Positions 1 to 10,798 of a stretch of 64,000 bases of DNA are shown here, piece after piece. Location of the stretch: the NCBI GenBank assembly GCA_031763025.1, contig JASSKH010000017.1, forward strand, positions 9,972,626-10,036,625, written 5' to 3'. The position numbers and the translations under genes are program-made. How positions within the stretch are numbered: the first letter of the stretch is position 1; each line of letters opens with the position of its first letter. The DNA is from Macrocystis pyrifera. Its lineage: Eukaryota; Sar; Phaeophyceae; Laminariales; Laminariaceae. The notes beneath the pieces are model-generated. The model saw only the letters and a program-made list of their open reading frames with translations. It was not told the origin of the DNA and ran no database searches.

Positions 1-149
1 GGAACCTTATACGGGGCGGTGGACATCCGAAGTATAGGGGTAGGCGTGGGGATGTGGCAGTGGCATTGCGATTCACGCGCCTCTGCCACTTTAGACGCTT
101 GAGCACCCCGGAAGTGTCGGTGCTTTGAATGACAGGCCGCGAAAAGAGA

Positions 150-424
150 GGAATGTTTCCACACCTCGGACAGATAATCGTTTTCCGCTTCAACCATGAT
201 CTAGATCTTTCAAGGCAGATCTATTCCCGACCTTTTACGATTAAGCTCACATTGCCGGGGTGGAGCCCGTGCAATCCGCATGGTCTAGCGCATGGTTCCT
301 GGGTTTCATCTATACCATGCAGATCCTGCACAACCTCTCACAACGGCAGCTGAGAAACTAGATGATCTGTCTGTAGACAAATAAGATAGATATATCATGA
401 TCTGTCCTAAGTGTGGAACGTTCC
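150..424. mobile_element. Short TIR element, ACACCTCGGACAGAT family, copy 1
   Basis: The left end carries TTCCACACCTCGGACAGAT and the right end carries the inverse, ATCTGTCCTAAGTGTGGAA, so the segment is bounded by imperfect terminal inverted repeats of about 25 bp. The interior holds repeated GATCTAGATC-like words. Related ends recur at 725/2312, 42325/42583 and 46305/46705. There is no coding capacity, so it is a non-autonomous DNA-transposon-like repeat. No clear target duplication was found, and the superfamily is unknown. Confidence 0.6.
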
Positions 425-489
425 GGTATACCTCGAGCTCGACTTCTGCATGGCGCCATGTTTTACACGTAGGCATGATAAGGCCGAAC

Positions 490-1950
490 GAAAATGATGG
501 CCTGTCCCCGTTCCACCAACCCCGGCTTGCCCGAAGGTATCCTAGCTTCCGTGGGGCACAGTATCGCCCTAGACTCCACGATTCCCACTTGACGGCAACT
601 CCCGACTTCCAAAACTGTGCCGGCGCCCCTGCAACCGTTCCATTAGTCTCCTTTGCCGTGGCGGGAACCTCGTCGCCTTGCATCTTCCCTCGTTGGCTTG
701 CTTGGTGTTGCAGAAGCGAGCAAAACGTTTCACACCTCGGACAGACAATCGGTTCCCACAGACACTACATGATCTAGATGTTTCAGGGCAAATACAATAT
801 GTCCTGATCTGTAAGATCTAGCCCATGTTTCCGGGGAGGCTTTTTTTTTCATCAAAGGTTCTTTGGACGACGGGTACATCCCCGACACGAATATCTTTGT
901 ACGCGTCTCTCGGCTTCGGTCTCACGCACTCCCACTTTCAACCATCAGCGGGTCTGATCTCCTTCGGTCAACAGGAAGCCGCGCCGGTATCAGCATCACT
1001 GCATCCTCCACTGCTCCCCTCCACCCTCGATCATCCGCAAACCCACTCAATCGATCGATTTCAAAGCTGGTGACGTATTTGTAACAATTCTATAAACCGT
1101 CCGACGGTGGGATATGGCTAAGGGAGAGAGCGAGGGGGGGGTCGCAATCAAACTACCGGGCGCTACACGGCACACGGCACTTACCTCAGGTCCACCAGCC
1201 GCAGATTTACGCGAGTCGGACGAGCCAGAGGTCTGTTGGCTGGACACGCAACAGAGACGTACGAGGAAGGAGGTTATGGTCGGTGTGGGAGGGAGGTATT
1301 CAGCACGTGGCCGGTTTAGAGCGACCATGACATTTGCAACGACCCCGAAATATAGAAACATTCGGACCAGGCAGGAAGTAGGTTATGGTTTTGTAATGTC
1401 GTGGTCGTTCCATTTTTTTCCTCAATATATCCCTGGTGCACATTCTTGAGGTGGTCTAAGCCCTCATCGACACCCCTACCCCTTTAATGTTGACGAGATT
1501 CGTTCGCCGCATCCGATGGCACGGCAACACGCCCCATAGTCTTCCGAACCCACCTGGCGCGTTGTCTCCGTCGGATCAGCTAAAAGGCAGACAGTCGTCG
1601 AGGGGCATAAAACACATGCTCGGGATAAGTATCTCTCGACAAAATGTACTGTAACATCGAGGGTAATTACGTTGCGAAAATCGACACCTGCACCCATAGG
1701 AGCCAGGGAGAGATAGACAGACAACCCGACTGGCCGGAGAACAGAGATATACCACGTCAATCAACTCACAATGTACTGTTGCCGGTGTAGATCCACACAT
1801 TCCCGTACAGCGCAGCGACCATGCATGCCCCCAGCAAAGTAATTGGCGCAATGGCGCGTGTTCTCGTGCGTCCTCCCGAAGCCTAGCGCAAAAACGACAG
1901 CAAAGGAGGCATTGTTTAGGCGTGGGGGCACACTAACTTTAGTAGCAAAG
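490..1950. repeat. Dispersed long repeat, copy A (partner at 32.35-34.72 kb)
   Basis: Several blocks recur in the same order at 32.35-34.72 kb. These are the GTTCCACCAACCCC.GCTTGCCCG block near 512, the CTCGGCTT.GGTCTCACGCACTC block near 908, the ACTTACCTC.GGT block near 1178, and the ACAGCGCAGCGA.CATGCATG block near 1806. The copies differ by substitutions and large indels. Order and orientation are kept, which suggests an old duplicated transposon body rather than chance. Confidence 0.55.
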
Positions 1951-2312
1951 ATAAGATAAGCCGCTTAAATGCTAAACGCTCCCAAAACCACGCAACAGGC
2001 GGGTTGGTTTCTTAGTTGCAAACACTACTGTACACACGCAACATAGGACATATCACGATCTATCCACTTACAGATAGATTATCTAAATCCTACTCTACCG
2101 TTACCGTTGTAAGATATTGCGCACGATCCGAATCGACTATAGTACAGATCCAATCTACAGTAGGAAACCTGTCCTAGATCATGCAGACTTGTACGACTCC
2201 TACGCGGCAACATGAGCTAGATCATACAAATCAGGAAAGTTTCTGCCCTAAAACATCTAGATCGTGAAGTGGGATCGAGCATTTGTCCGAGGTGTGAATA
2301 CTATTGTGAAAC
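725..2312. mobile_element. Long member of the ACACCTCGGACAGAT TIR family, copy 2
   Basis: The left end (TTTCACACCTCGGACAGACA near 729) and the right end (TTGTCCGAGGTGTGAATA near 2284) are inverted copies of each other and match the ends of the short family members. The enclosed 1.6 kb is much longer than in the other copies. It includes sequence also found, diverged, at 32.6-34.7 kb, so this member has captured or retained extra internal DNA. Open frames inside (for example 1114-1449 plus and 1476-1851 minus) overlap each other and show no recognisable domain. Confidence 0.5.
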
Positions 2313-3202
2313 AAGCGTGACACCAACCGCCAACGTAGTGTCGACAAAAAACTGAAGATACTTAAAAAGATACCTCAAATGAACCGCCGACGGAAAGTCA
2401 AGTACCTGGTACGAGGTAACTTGATGATATTTCAAGCGAACCATTGGCTCCTGAAAAACCGAAGGCATTGTTGTTCACGGTCTACTCGGCAGCAGCAGAA
2501 TACATCAGCCCTGACAACGAAGAGCTCTGCTGGTAGTGCTATATATCAGTAGACCACTTACAAACACACCCCGTAGTATGGGCGATCGAATTATCAGACA
2601 CAGCAGATTACAGACATAAAATCGATTTCACGTTTGTTTGTTTTTTTCCAAACACACCAGTATTCTAGGTACGGGTCGGGACCGACAATAATAGCTGACA
2701 GTCCCGTCCGGCCTCGACAGCGACCGGAAAACCAGCCGCTGGCTGTTCGACGCCAAAGACACTTGCTTCCGGCCCCGATAACCGGGTATCATGTGCATGA
2801 GATGGGTACGAGTAGCGATCGGCGATAGGTTTATGGATATGGTCGGGGTTCAGGTTGGGTCGTGTTGGCCAAAGTAACGATCAACACAAGTACTTGGGAC
2901 AATGAGCATTCATTGACCTTCTAACAGCTGTCTGATTTCGCCCCGCATGTGGTAATAGGTCCTCGACAGCTACACAGGTACAGCAGGTTAAGCCGGTACT
3001 GTTTTGATCTAGGTCTAAAATTGTTATTGACACACACACACACTCTGATGGCACAGCGTAATGTCGTCATACTCCACAAAATTTCTACCAGGTAAGCGAC
3101 AACTGGACCATGGTGCTATTTTGGAGGGTTGCATACCACGTACAGGTACATATTCGAGAAAATGGTTGACATATACTGTGTACGAGACGAATAGAAATAA
3201 CC

Positions 3203-3262
3203 CTAACCCTAATTTATTTTTAACCCTAAGTCAATCGGAGCAACCCAAACCCTTACCCTAAG
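3203..3262. repeat. Degenerate CCCTAA (telomere-like) tract
   Basis: Several CCCTAA or near-CCCTAA words occur within about 60 bp (for example CCCTAACCCTAA and TTACCCTAAGCC), interrupted by AT-rich DNA. They could be an interstitial telomeric remnant. The tract is too short and degenerate to call a telomere. A second weak TTAGGG-rich stretch lies near 59.01-59.09 kb. Confidence 0.4.
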
Positions 3263-3304
3263 CCAACCAGACCAAATTTCGCGTACAGTAGTAAGGTCTC
3301 TCGT

Positions 3305-3990
3305 GTAAGACATAACAGTTGTTAGCAGTCGCGCAAATGTCTGATGTATTCTGATTGGCTGATTGGTGTGATTTATGTAGCTGCAAATTGTCCAAGAGGG
3401 GCATATGCGGTGGGTTTTGTGCTTCCCCGAATGGGTTGCATAAAAATATATTTGGATGGTTTTCTAGGGTCACGGAGAAGAGGGGTGAGAGCCCCGTTGA
3501 CCTCAGTATAAAGACTTGTCTTGTCTACCTCATAACTACAAGTACACTTTTTTTTTTTTTATGCATCACTTTTACTTCCCAGCCCACTCGCACGAGGTGT
3601 TACCCTCGACGATCTTCTGGACAAGCCGTGGTCACAGGTGTCGTCCCTTCTCCCCCCCGGTACGTGCCTTTATTTTTTGTCGCGCATAGGGTCCAGCATT
3701 CCCACTGCTCGTCGACTTTCATCGAATGTAGCCAACTCACGCTTTCGCGCTTTCCGCTTATCAATTTTTTATGCAAGAAAAAGTCCCTATGAGCATGCAC
3801 TCGGTGGGACTTGAACCCACGAAATTGATCTTGACAGGCACGCGGACCACCTACCAAGCCGCCGGGGACGCCGGCCTACTGGACAATAATAACAAGAACA
3901 ACATCATCTCTTCTTTTGTTCCCTCGCCTCATAGCAAGATCGAGCGGCGCCACACCCGGTGCACGAGTTGTCCGCTTACGCTAGCGGGAT
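3305..3990 (+). repeat. Dispersed repeat (possible solo LTR), SINE-interrupted copy
   Basis: The sequence starting GTAAGACATA.CAGTTGTT is repeated at 10799-11150 with high identity. It contains a TATA-box-like CAGTATAAAG near 3505 and an AACAAC-rich 3' part, as in LTR R/U5 regions, but no clear TG...CA ends, so the LTR call is tentative. The copy here is split at 3547/3877 by a tRNA-derived SINE, while the copy at 11 kb is uninterrupted. Confidence 0.55.
3548..3876 (-). mobile_element. tRNA-derived SINE, copy 1
   Basis: On the minus strand the element starts GGCCGGCGTCCCCGGCGGC. It then shows a pol III A-box-like TGGTAGGTGG and a perfect B box GGTTCAAGTCC, continues into a body of about 250 bp, and ends in an A tail (T run 3548-3560 on the plus strand). 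The head resembles a tRNA, perhaps tRNA-Asp, because CCUGUCAAG occupies the anticodon-arm position. A homologue lies at 6167-6488. The matching repeat at 11 kb lacks the element, giving a natural empty site at 11042. No clear target duplication is visible. A real tRNA is unlikely because the acceptor ends do not pair well. Confidence 0.75.
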
Positions 3991-4257
3991 AACTAGGTTT
4001 CCGGCGAAACCCGACCTTCCTCGACCGCTCCCCTTACGCTAGTGTGACTTGTAAGTCATGGTGGCTCGTGGCAGAGGGTGCACGCAGGGATGGACTGCTG
4101 GACGCCGTGGTGGGGGAGACCCCGTGAGAGTTTGGGCAAAATTGATTATTATATGGTGACAATAGATGCGATGGGCTGGCCGACGAGGAAAAGGCCGCCG
4201 TCGGGGTAGGGTATTGGACTGCCGAAGAATGATGGCAGAATCCCAAGGCTAGCACGA

Positions 4258-4500
4258 CAGCCACCACCACCAGCAGCAGCAGCAACAGCAACAGCAGCAG
4301 CAGCAGCAGCAACCAGGAGCAACGTTACCACCAGCATCATCACCACCAGCAGCGGCAGCAGCAGCACTATTCTAATTCCCAAGGACAACAACGACAGCAT
4401 CAAGTGCAACTAGATCTCTACTAATAATACCACCAGCAACCGCAGTGTTGCTACCAACGAGATTATCACCACCACCACCAGCAGCAACAACAATATGTCA
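4258..4500 (+). repeat. CAG/CAA/CCA trinucleotide-rich tract
   Basis: Runs of CAG, CAA and CCA triplets dominate about 240 bp. In one plus frame they would encode a run of glutamines followed by Pro/Ala-rich sequence, but the frame closes shortly after, near 4370. No flanking domain or start was recognised. It could be a relic of a Gln-rich coding exon or a plain microsatellite. Confidence 0.6.
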
Positions 4501-5107
4501 TCCAGCGAGACACGACCGACGTTAGTTACGCACAACAAGTAGAAGTTGGAGCAGATGGGAGAGGAGCATCAGCCCAGGAGAGCAACGCCCCACCATCAAG
4601 CGCAACACCCTTGATTGCGATTCCGTCGAGCGAAAAATTCCGCGGTTTTGTCCTTTTACAGCAGCCAGCCAGAGTAGGTGATCAATAATGCTCAACGATA
4701 GGAAACAGGAGGAGCGGATGGTGAACGAAGAAGAGAAGTACATGCAAGAAGGAGTTTTTCAGCAGCTGTGGAGCATTTATTTCTGGTTGTGATTGAATAG
4801 TAACGTGGTAAACGACAACTCCAGTCATTTTTAGTTTCACTAATACCGCTGGTAGACTCTACTGCATCGATTGTACCACTTACAAGCAGTTCTGTCTGGC
4901 AGGCTGGAAGCTGAAATTATTAGGTGTTGGGTATTGACAAATAAATGGATGGGGAATTAATTGTGATTTTTCAGCATCACGGTATGCGTACTGGCTATCA
5001 CTGCTGTTAATAGGCTGGTATGCTACCACGTTGTAGACCTTGATTGTTTGAGTTGTTTTTGGTTTTTCCTGGAATTAATGTTGTGGCAAATAGATAATTA
5101 TGAAATA

Positions 5108-5940
5108 GGGCAAATGCCAAAATCAGGTATACCTGATCCGTTTGAGCCAAAATCAGGTACATCCTAAAACCAAGTAAAAAACGCGCGCCACGAGCGGTTT
5201 GATGTCCATGACAATCCGAAAAAAAAAAAGAATGGGCCTGCCACATGGCCTCCAAAATCTGAATTGTTTTGTGTTCTTCAGGGTGTAGGTACCACGGGCT
5301 CCACTTGGACCTGCAAAGAGTCACTATTCATATGCTTCGTTTGTTTCGCCACGGCGGGAGCGCCCGCCCCCCGTTGACAGCTTTAAAGCTTCCAGACCGT
5401 CCTCGCGGAACCGCCTGCTCGGCACGGAATTATCTTGCCGTACCAAACCTGAGACCACCTCGATGCGGGGTGGTGCAGACGAAACGCCGAGTGTCCATGG
5501 TGCTGTAAAGACTGCTGTGAACATAGAAAACAACAGAGTACACACGACAACTAACTGAAGCACATCACCCCAAAGGAGAAAAAATGAAACCAGCGTACGC
5601 ATGTATGCATGTATATACGTACTTTTACGCACGACGCACGAGTCTGGAGTACAGAGTTTATACGTCAATACAGAATAATTCAACCGAGGGAGGGCAGACG
5701 CATACGGAGAGAAAACAGTGTACGTATGGCCTCTCTGATTGGTTCAAAGTTGGCCAAAATCAGTTGAAAGCTAGACAGAGTAGAAAAAATCAGGTGTACC
5801 TTGGCCTTTTCGTGCCAAAATCAGTTACAACGTCAGCTTGGCCAATAGCAGGGCTCCTGGTGTGTGTTTTGTACTTGATTTCAGTATGTAACTTTTTTGG
5901 CACGAAAGTGGCCAGGTATACCTGATTTTGGCAAAAACCC
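5108..5940. mobile_element. Mutator-like non-autonomous element, copy 1
   Basis: The 833-bp element begins GGGCAAATGCCAAAATCAGG and its other end reads, inverted, GGGTTTTTGCCAAAATCAGG. It is flanked by a perfect 9-bp direct repeat TATGAAATA at 5099-5107 and 5941-5949. A 9-bp duplication with TIRs fits Mutator-like elements. The CAGGTATACCTG palindrome recurs inside both ends, making the termini internally repetitive. There is no transposase. A second, inverted copy lies at about 50608-51325 in an intron of the GT41 gene. Confidence 0.8.
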
Positions 5941-6166
5941 TATGAAATAGCATCTCTGTTGGTCACATGTTTCATCGTTTTGGTTCATTTGTTTTGTGCT
6001 CAATCTACCAACGGATGAACCTGGCATGTTATACGTACGCACTATCTCTGGATGGAATGCGCGTAGATTTTTTCAGTGGAACTTCCGTACAACGTACCTG
6101 GTATATTTTTCATGATTTTTTAAACACGTACTGGTTTGGGAGTGAATATAACCTGTAAGCAAGAAA

Positions 6167-6488
6167 GCCGGCGTCCCCGGTGGCTTGGTAGGTGGTCCGC
6201 GAGCCTATCAAGATCAATTTCGTGAGTTCGAGTCTCACCGAGTGCATGCTCAAAGGGACTTTTTCTTGCATAAAATTGATTAGCGGAAAGCGCGAGAGCG
6301 TGAGTTAGCTGTACATTCGATGAAAATCGACGAGCAGTGGGAATGCTGAACCCTATGCGCGATAAAAACTAAAGGCACGTACCGGGGGGGAGAAGGGACG
6401 ACACCTGTGACCACGGCTTGTCCAGAAGATCGTCGAGGGTAAAACCTCCTACGAGTGGGCTGGAAAGTAAAAGTGATGATAAAAAAAA
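6167..6488 (+). mobile_element. tRNA-derived SINE, copy 2
   Basis: This is the plus-strand homologue of the minus-strand element at 3548-3876. The head GGCGTCCCCGGTGGCTTGG is followed by an A-box-like TGGCTTGGTAGGTGG (6181-6195), a B-box-like AGTTCGAGTCT (near 6225), the same body sequence, and a terminal A run (6481-6488). The two copies share nearly their whole length, which defines a family with an RNA polymerase III promoter and an A tail, the hallmarks of a SINE mobilised by a LINE. No LINE reverse transcriptase was recognised here. Confidence 0.72.
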
Positions 6489-6499
6489 GAGAGCTTGCA

Positions 6500-7950
6500 T
6501 TTCGAGTAGGGAGGAAGGACATCAGCAGGGTATACTACGTAAAGGATAGTGAACATACTACTGCTGGATTTTACATACTACTGTTGTAGCATGATATACT
6601 CGAAAATCACCAGGTATCTTGCTATTGTTATACTGGATCAGCAAAAACGAGTGTATGGTGCTCTCACGTGTCCCTACGGTATCTGCCTAATGCTTTCGTT
6701 GAGTTCAATCCGTCGGGAGCGACAGTGCTATCACCCAGGCGGACAAGATGACCTGAGCCGCGGCCGGAGATCAGATCGGAGAACGAAGGTCGTGGCGAAG
6801 GCATCCGTCTCAGATTAGTAGCAAGGGTGGGGCGATGATGCATGCGTGTACGTACGGACGTGCTTGGAGTCGAGACCCATGAATTTGTTTTGTTCACTGG
6901 GTATCGGATTTTGGAGTTCGAAGCTGGGTGATTTATAGTTGGCCGATCTAGTTGGAAGCAACTTGATTGTTTTGGAACCCCCCCCCGTTATGCAGTGTTC
7001 GGGTAATACTCTGTTATTGATGTTACTGCATAATGTACGTTCAAGTATGTAGGGAGGAGATATAAGACTATGGTACTACTTTTCGTTCGCGTATCTATGC
7101 ATTGTTTGTTACAGTTTTATTTTTTTGTGGTATGCAATGAAATGGGTATATTTAGTGGTTGGTTTATAAGAATGACATAGCTTTGGACCGTCGAGAGATT
7201 CGGGTGGTATTATACTGACTTGGAAGAGTAAAATTCGTTGAATTTTATTGAATATATATACTGACCTCGAGGAGTAGGATATTTTGGATTTTATTGAGTT
7301 TTTGGACATCGAAGGGCGATGTGTACACAGCCGGGAGGCGGTTGTGCGAGTGTTGTAGTTGACCGTTTGAATATCGCGGACAGACGTCCGTAGTTACGGC
7401 AGTTGAGTGTTTGGTTGTGCGTGTGTGTAGTAGTTTTTTGAACTGATGACCGTTTGAACATCGCGGACAGAGGTCCGCAGTTACGGCAGTTCAGTGTTTG
7501 GGAGATTGTTGATGCTTACTACGCATAAGCAGTATGGTTTGGAAATTTGCATTGAATTTGAGTTTTTGGATTCTGGATGAGTTTGGTGATTTCTCAGCAG
7601 GGAGGCAGCTGTTTTATGGATTTATGGATTTCTGTGTTTGAATTAGTGGCACTATACTAACTACTCGTCGTGGCACTACACTAACTAGTCATCACATCAT
7701 TTAGAAAAAGAACTAATGCTGGGCTTTGTCAAACCTCAAAGGTACCTACCAGTGGAAACACGTGTTTGGGGTCAAGGCAAAAAACACTTCCGGACGAAGT
7801 TGCGGCGGCGGAACTTTTCTCCCCTCTGGTGAACCGGACACCCTCTTCCCAGAGAATGCAGTCGGTGTGAACAAGCCCCACTTTCTTGGTTTCTGAATGA
7901 TGTAATGCGTAGATAGTGTAGTGGCACGATGAGAGTACATATGTGTTGGA
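6500..7950. other. No gene recognised (6.5-7.95 kb)
   Basis: Only short, overlapping, unrecognisable open frames occur here. The one structured item is the tandem duplication at 7355-7502. Base composition is AT-richer than the transposon-dense flanks. Confidence 0.5.
7355..7502. repeat. Tandem duplication, unit about 90 bp
   Basis: The block GACCGTTTGAA.ATCGCGGACAG followed by GTCCG.AGTTACGGCAGTT occurs twice in direct orientation (from about 7357 and 7447) with few differences. The surrounding 6.5-7.95 kb is AT-rich and holds no recognisable gene. Confidence 0.7.
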
Positions 7951-7956
7951 TGATTG

Positions 7957-8240
7957 TGTTAAGATCAACGGTTGCGGGACACTTTGTACCCCTGGACAGG
8001 TCTGCCTTTTAAGTCGATAAACATTGTACTCACATGTGTTGTTTGCTTAGCTATAGAAGAAGAGCAGTTTTATTCCTTTCGTGGACGCGGAGACTGAGAC
8101 CAAGCTCGTGCTCCTCTGGAAACCCCTCTGGTTTGGTTTTCCACCTAAGATACGCCTTCCAAGTACTACAAATACGTTCCCAGTGACTGAACCCAGGTAG
8201 TTACCGGGCTTTCAATCTCATACAAGACAATATCTTAACA
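7957..8240 (-). repeat. LTR (3' LTR of the minus-strand chromovirus)
   Basis: The repeat runs from TGTTAAGATC to TATCTTAACA with TG...CA ends. It matches 10454-10728 and 17408-17685 over its full length. The left flank carries the ATTG target-site copy. Confidence 0.88.
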
Positions 8241-8869
8241 CTAGCCCACTCTGATGAGCCGTATATGCAGAATTATGGGAAATTCGTGGAAACCCCGATT
8301 CCACGAACTAGAACATGAGTCGAAGATGCGGCTCGTCAAAACCCACTCCCACACCTCCGAACGGCGAGGCAACGAAGCCGTCAAAGTACGTAAAAAAAAT
8401 AAAGGGAAGACCTAGCCTTATGGGGCAGGAAGAAATCGTCGATGAAAGCCATCGCCATGCCGCCCGCACGGGGGGGGAATCGAGGAAAATGCACGGAAGA
8501 GCGAATAGTGCGCACGGGAACGAAAAGAAAAATAACACGGAAAACGGCAAGAACCACCTAAACCCAGTCCACCACTCTGAAAGCGCGTCCTGGGCCGCAA
8601 TTGAGCGGCCGAGTGCCCAGACCAGACCCAACACTGAGCGGGGGGGGTAGGCAGGACAGAATACGCAAAAACACATCCCCAACCCAGTCCAAAAAAAAGA
8701 AAACACACCAGAAACATATCGGGCAGACAAAAATTCATCCCCCCAAGGTCCAGGAAGACGACAAAAATAAATAAATAAATAACGAGTGCAGTTAAGAAGC
8801 GAAAATCAGCTATCCACGGCGGCACCTCGAGATTCATCTACGTTACGCTGGACCCCCCGTGTAAACGCG

Positions 8870-9150
8870 CTAGCCAAGTGAATTTGCAGACATCAAGAAC
8901 CTCGTACAGCTCTCGTCGAAGTCGTGTAGCGCGCCGGAGAAAGAGGAAGCTTGATTGGTCCCGGGTCGTCCAAAAATCGAACCAAAATATACTCCATCCG
9001 TCGGTGTAGTTGCGCTGATTTTCCCGAGCCACCACAGACCGTCGTCGCCCTTGTACCAAAAGTGGGCCCCGTTGGGAAGTACAGTGTCGCTGTATCGGTG
9101 GAGCCAATCGGCGTGCGATACGCAACCATAGCCGGGTGCCAGAAACCGCT
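8870..9150 (-). pseudogene. Frameshifted 3' domain of the retrotransposon
   Basis: Two overlapping minus frames together carry what looks like one domain: FWYKGDDGLWWLGKIS in one, and LVRFLDDPGPIKLPLSPARY in the next. The junction lies around 8985-9000. A Trp-rich segment followed by a VRFLDD strand resembles a Tudor/SH3-like accessory fold. The frame change shows decay by a small indel. Confidence 0.5.
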
Positions 9151-9155
9151 CGCCG

Positions 9156-9401
9156 TTACTCCGAGAAAGCTCCCGTTGTGCCGCGCCAATTCTCATTCGG
9201 CGATACAGGCGGTTGGGTTTGGCGGTGTTGGTTCGGGGTGCCGGCCCAGTAGCGCAAAATTGCGTGGCGAGAAAGCTGAAGGTCCATTTCCCGTTCCCAG
9301 GATGGCCGGGAAAGTCCCTTCCAGTGCGTCTCGTACATCACCGCGATGACGCCACCTCGACCTCTAACCGATTGATGTCCAGTAATCTTTTCCACTTCGA
9401 G
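9156..9401 (-). pseudogene. Chromodomain tail of the retrotransposon integrase
   Basis: Directly downstream of the TGA and in the same frame the translation reads LEVEKITGHQ, followed by VMYETHWKGLSRPSWERE and DL. This is the chromodomain pattern (aromatic residue, WKG, W-E) found at the C-terminus of chromovirus integrases, which directs insertion toward modified histones. It has no start of its own and is expected only as part of the pol polyprotein. Its position after an in-frame stop marks the element as inactive unless read through. Confidence 0.72.
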
Positions 9402-10452
9402 TCAATCAAGAGGGGTCGAAACGTCGTCCTCGGTGACGTGGTACGGAGGGGATTTCTTGGAGAAATTGTTGAGCACGTATTGCGTCAACCCCGCCGGCAA
9501 ATACTTCGGCATGTCGCCACGGTCGTGGGGGTTGGCACAGGGTTTGCAGCGTTGAACAGATACGCGCCGGCGAGCCTCGGCGCCGGGCATATCGGAAGGA
9601 AGATCCAAATACAGGAGCTTTGCTCCGAGCGGAGATCCATCCGGGGTGTCCGCTGAGGAAGAGGGGCCAACTGCGAGAACTTTGTAGGGGCCCGTCCAGT
9701 TGAGTGAGAGTTTGGCCTTGAGGACCTTGGCGTCCGTGTCTGGTTTCGCGCCCTGGCGGATGGTGGCCATCGTATTGTACACCCACACCCAACCACCAAC
9801 GTCAAATTTGGGGACCAGACGCAGAGCGTCGGAGAGGGCGGAGTTGCGGCGGTTCACGCGAGCGACAGTGAGGGCGTGGTGTTCTCGAACGATTTCGTAC
9901 GCGCGCTGCTGGCGGTCCGTCGCCAAGTCGCAGTAGGCGAGGTGGTCGCGGGCCAAGCTCTGGTGGCCGGCGACTCCAGCACGTTCGAAAATCGTGAGTG
10001 GGAGGCGTGGGAGCCGACCCATATGTACCTCGTTGGGAGCCAGACCCGTGGCGGCACTGACGGAATTGTTGTACGCAAATTCGACGTGAGGGAGCTGTTC
10101 ATCCCAGTTGTTTCGGAGCTCGTTGACGACCATTGCCAACATCTGGGCCATCGTGTGGTTTACACGTTCCACCCCACCGTTGCCGTTTGGGTGGTAGGAG
10201 CTGGTGGCAATTTTTCGAACCCCGAGAAGCTGATATACGGCGTGCGAAAGCTTGGAGCAGAACTGGAGGCCGTTGTCCGAGAGGATGCTGCGCGGGCACC
10301 CCCAAAGAGGGATATACCGGTTGATGAGAATGTTAGCCGTGCCCTTAGCGGTGCACTCGGCCGCTGTGACGGCGTACATGTCAGCTCGGCGGCTGAAACG
10401 ACCAGTGAAAAGCAGGATGTAGGTATTACCTCTGTCCTGCCGACGACGCCAC
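9402..10452 (-). pseudogene. Retrotransposon integrase, stop before chromodomain
   Basis: The minus-strand frame encodes the integrase core and C-terminal domain of a Ty3/gypsy element. Motifs include TYILLFTGRFSRRADMYAV, SDNGLQF and GGVERVNH. The last two supply the second Asp and the Glu, separated by exactly 35 residues (D-35-E). Where relatives have the first catalytic Asp, in an (F/V)xDRFS context, this copy has Gly (FTGRFS), so catalysis should be lost. The C-terminal part includes the LNWTGPYKVL SH3-like motif. The frame ends at a TGA (9402-9404) and continues in the same frame into a chromodomain, so the stop is a nonsense mutation or a read-through point. Confidence 0.85.
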
Positions 10453-10453
10453 T

Positions 10454-10728
10454 TGTTAAGATCAACGGTTGCGGGACACTTTGTATCCCTGGACAGGTCT
10501 GCCTTTTAAGTCGGTAAACATTGTACTCACATGTGTTGTTTGCTTAGCTATAGAAGAAGAGCAGTTTTATTCCTTTCGTGCACGCGGAGACTGAGACCAA
10601 GCTCGTGCTCCTCTGGAAAACTCCTGGTTTTCTATCCAAGATACGCCTTCCAAGTACTACAAATACGTTCCCAGTGACTGAACCCAGGTAGTTACCGGGC
10701 TTTCAATCTCATACAAGATATCTTAACA
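10454..10728 (-). repeat. LTR (5' LTR of the minus-strand chromovirus)
   Basis: It has the same TGTTAAGAT...ATCTTAACA structure as 7957-8240, with a few indels (for example a missing CTGGTTTGGT-like stretch). The right flank ATTG matches the left flank of the other LTR. On the minus strand it abuts integrase codons directly, so no gag or RT region follows. Confidence 0.88.
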
Positions 10729-10798
10729 ATTGTAGACCCACAGTAGTAGTACGGCTTTGACACTATGATCATGACAGTGTGCCGCGAATGGGGAGGCT

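Larger units (their letters stand above)
7957..10728 (-). mobile_element. Defective Ty3/gypsy chromovirus with two LTRs
   Basis: Two near-identical LTRs of 284 and 275 bp flank an internal region coding on the minus strand. Each begins TGTTAAGAT and ends ATCTTAACA, a perfect 9-bp terminal inverted repeat. The outer flanks share a 4-bp target duplication, ATTG (7953-7956 and 10729-10732). Only the 3' part of pol remains: integrase, chromodomain and a trailing domain. gag, protease, reverse transcriptase and RNase H are absent, and the integrase frame runs straight into the right-hand LTR. The copy is therefore internally deleted and dead. A related 3' fragment lies at 17408-17985. Confidence 0.88.

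Noticed and set aside
306..777. ORFs of about 125 codons on both strands at the left edge
   Set aside because: They overlap each other and span the boundary of a TIR element; no motif supports either.
3030..3060. CRISPR or other prokaryotic arrays
   Set aside because: Only a short (CA)n microsatellite is present here; none of the tandem repeats in the window has conserved repeats with unique spacers, and the DNA is eukaryotic.
3788..3870. tRNA gene candidate (B box GGTTCAAGTCC)
   Set aside because: The acceptor ends do not form a good 7-bp stem, the sequence continues into a repeated body with an A tail, and a second copy exists; SINE is the better explanation.
10429..10452. Primer binding site (TGGCGTCGTCGGCAGG) next to the 5' LTR
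   Set aside because: The stretch is in-frame integrase coding sequence (WRRRQD), so its TGG start next to the LTR is probably coincidence.
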